64,000 nucleotides of DNA. It comes from Azospirillum sp. SYSU D00513 (lineage in GTDB: Bacteria > Pseudomonadota > Alphaproteobacteria > Azospirillales > Azospirillaceae). Position 1 is the stretch's first letter. Every line of letters starts with the position of its first letter. Below are positions 63,392-64,000 of this stretch, piece by piece. The notes below the pieces were generated by a model that did not search any database, was not told the origin of the DNA, and saw only the letters and a list, made by a program, of their open reading frames with translations. The stretch is taken from contig NZ_JAFIQV010000014.1 of NCBI RefSeq assembly GCF_017356015.1, positions 1-64,000 of the forward strand, read 5' to 3'. The position numbers and the translations under genes are program-made.

Positions 63392-64000
63392 CCGCGCTTC
63401 CCCACGCCGGGAATGACGATCTGCGAGAAGTAGGGCGCGCCGCTTTCCGGCGCCTCGGTGAAGGGCATGACGCGCTGGTTCTCCATGCTCGCCCGCTCCA
63501 CGTACCAGGCGCGCTCGGCGAGGCCGGCGGCGATCACGGCGCGGCGCACCTTCGGCAGGTTCTGGCCCAGCTTCATGACCACGGCGGCGTCGGCGTTGTT
63601 GAGCGCGCGCAGCAGCGATTCCTCGTCCAGCGTGCCGGGAATGACCGACAGAACGTCGTCACGGATCGTCAGCGGGCGCGGCAGCAGCGAGGCGCTGCAC
63701 ACCATGGAGGTGACGCCGGGAACCACCTCCGTCGGGAAGCGCGATGCCAGCCGCAGGAACAGGTGCATGAAGGAGCCGTAGAAGAACGGGTCTCCCTCGT
63801 TCAGCACGACCACCGAGCGGCCGGCGGCGAGATGGGCGGCGACGCGCTCGGCGGATTCGTCGAAGAAGGCCTCGATCTGCCGGCCATATTCCGGGTGGCC
63901 GGGCGGCAGCTCGACCGTCACCGGATAGACTAGCGGCATCTCCTCATGCTCGGCCGTGATGCAGTCCGACGCCGTGCGGTGGGCGTTGCCCTTGGTGCCG
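63388..64000 (-). CDS. cobI: Precorrin-2 C20-methyltransferase, 5' end outside the window
   Basis: Only the C-terminal about 204 residues are present; the coding frame runs off the right edge. CobI motifs are visible: HRTASDCITAEHEEMPLVYP, VVVLNEGDPFFYGSFMHLFLRL, VVPGVTSMVCSASLLPRPLT and VVMKLGQNLPKVRRAV. It methylates precorrin-2 at C20. The ATG at 63939 is internal, not the start. It overlaps cobJ by four bases. Confidence 0.93.
   Translation of the reverse strand, partial: GTKGNAHRTASDCITAEHEEMPLVYPVTVELPPGHPEYGRQIEAFFDESAERVAAHLAAGRSVVVLNEGDPFFYGSFMHLFLRLASRFPTEVVPGVTSMVCSASLLPRPLTIRDDVLSVIPGTLDEESLLRALNNADAAVVMKLGQNLPKVRRAVIAAGLAERAWYVERASMENQRVMPFTEAPESGAPYFSQIVIPGVGKRG

Overview
The window is high-GC DNA that is almost fully coding, with tightly overlapped operons (ATGA/GTGA junctions) and about 57 genes. 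Its content points to an alphaproteobacterium of the Rhodospirillales/Azospirillum type: a Rhodobacter-type phosphatidylethanolamine methyltransferase, a ChrR/RpoE pair, a Che3/Wsp-like chemosensory operon, a DUF1127-like protein and a largely aerobic cobalamin pathway. The species assignment is an inference from gene content, not from a marker gene.

Layout. 0.1-2.7 kb: methyltransferase, AI-2E permease and exported histidine phosphatase, all on the minus strand. 2.9-13.1 kb: a chemosensory operon, cheW-cheR(TPR)-cheW-mcp-cheA(hybrid)-cheB-double receiver, followed by a hybrid histidine kinase and an orphan HicB-like antitoxin. 13.5-19.9 kb (minus): an iron-acquisition operon (imelysin, multicopper oxidase, di-haem oxidoreductase, second imelysin, DUF1513) behind a Fur-like box. 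20-22.3 kb: small HTH protein, uroporphyrinogen-III synthase, Fe-SOD. 22.4-22.7 kb: nested palindromic repeats. 22.8-30.3 kb: XRE-cupin regulator divergent from an omega-aminotransferase/methylmalonate-semialdehyde dehydrogenase pair, a Cys-rich copper-storage-like protein, an Lrp regulator divergent from alanine racemase and D-amino-acid dehydrogenase, and a small unknown protein. 31-38 kb: LuxR-type regulator, PAS histidine kinase, ECF sigma/ChrR pair, glycerate kinase, DUF1127-like protein, extensin-family protein.

38.1-54.5 kb is the most unusual region. A 3185-residue Ig-repeat protein with an N-terminal LEPRFLFDAAG motif, a DUF4347 domain and a C-terminal FSQQL motif faces a TolC-like protein plus a short HlyD-type adaptor. 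Opposite them lies a second operon with a GAF-HlyD fusion and a PqqD-like/M50-protease/HlyD fusion. There is no ABC ATPase in the block, so it may be an unconventional export or maturation system for the giant surface protein.

54.8-54.9 kb carries tRNA-Asp and tRNA-Gly. 55.1-64.0 kb carries an FmdB-type zinc ribbon and a cobalamin cluster: bluB, cobB, cobA, cbiD, cobM, cobE, cobL, cobK, cobJ and partial cobI. In that cluster cbiD and cobK lie on the opposite strand and overlap their neighbours' ends, which suggests a noncontiguous operon. A dispersed repeat lies between cobL and cobK and seems to supply the cobL ribosome-binding site.
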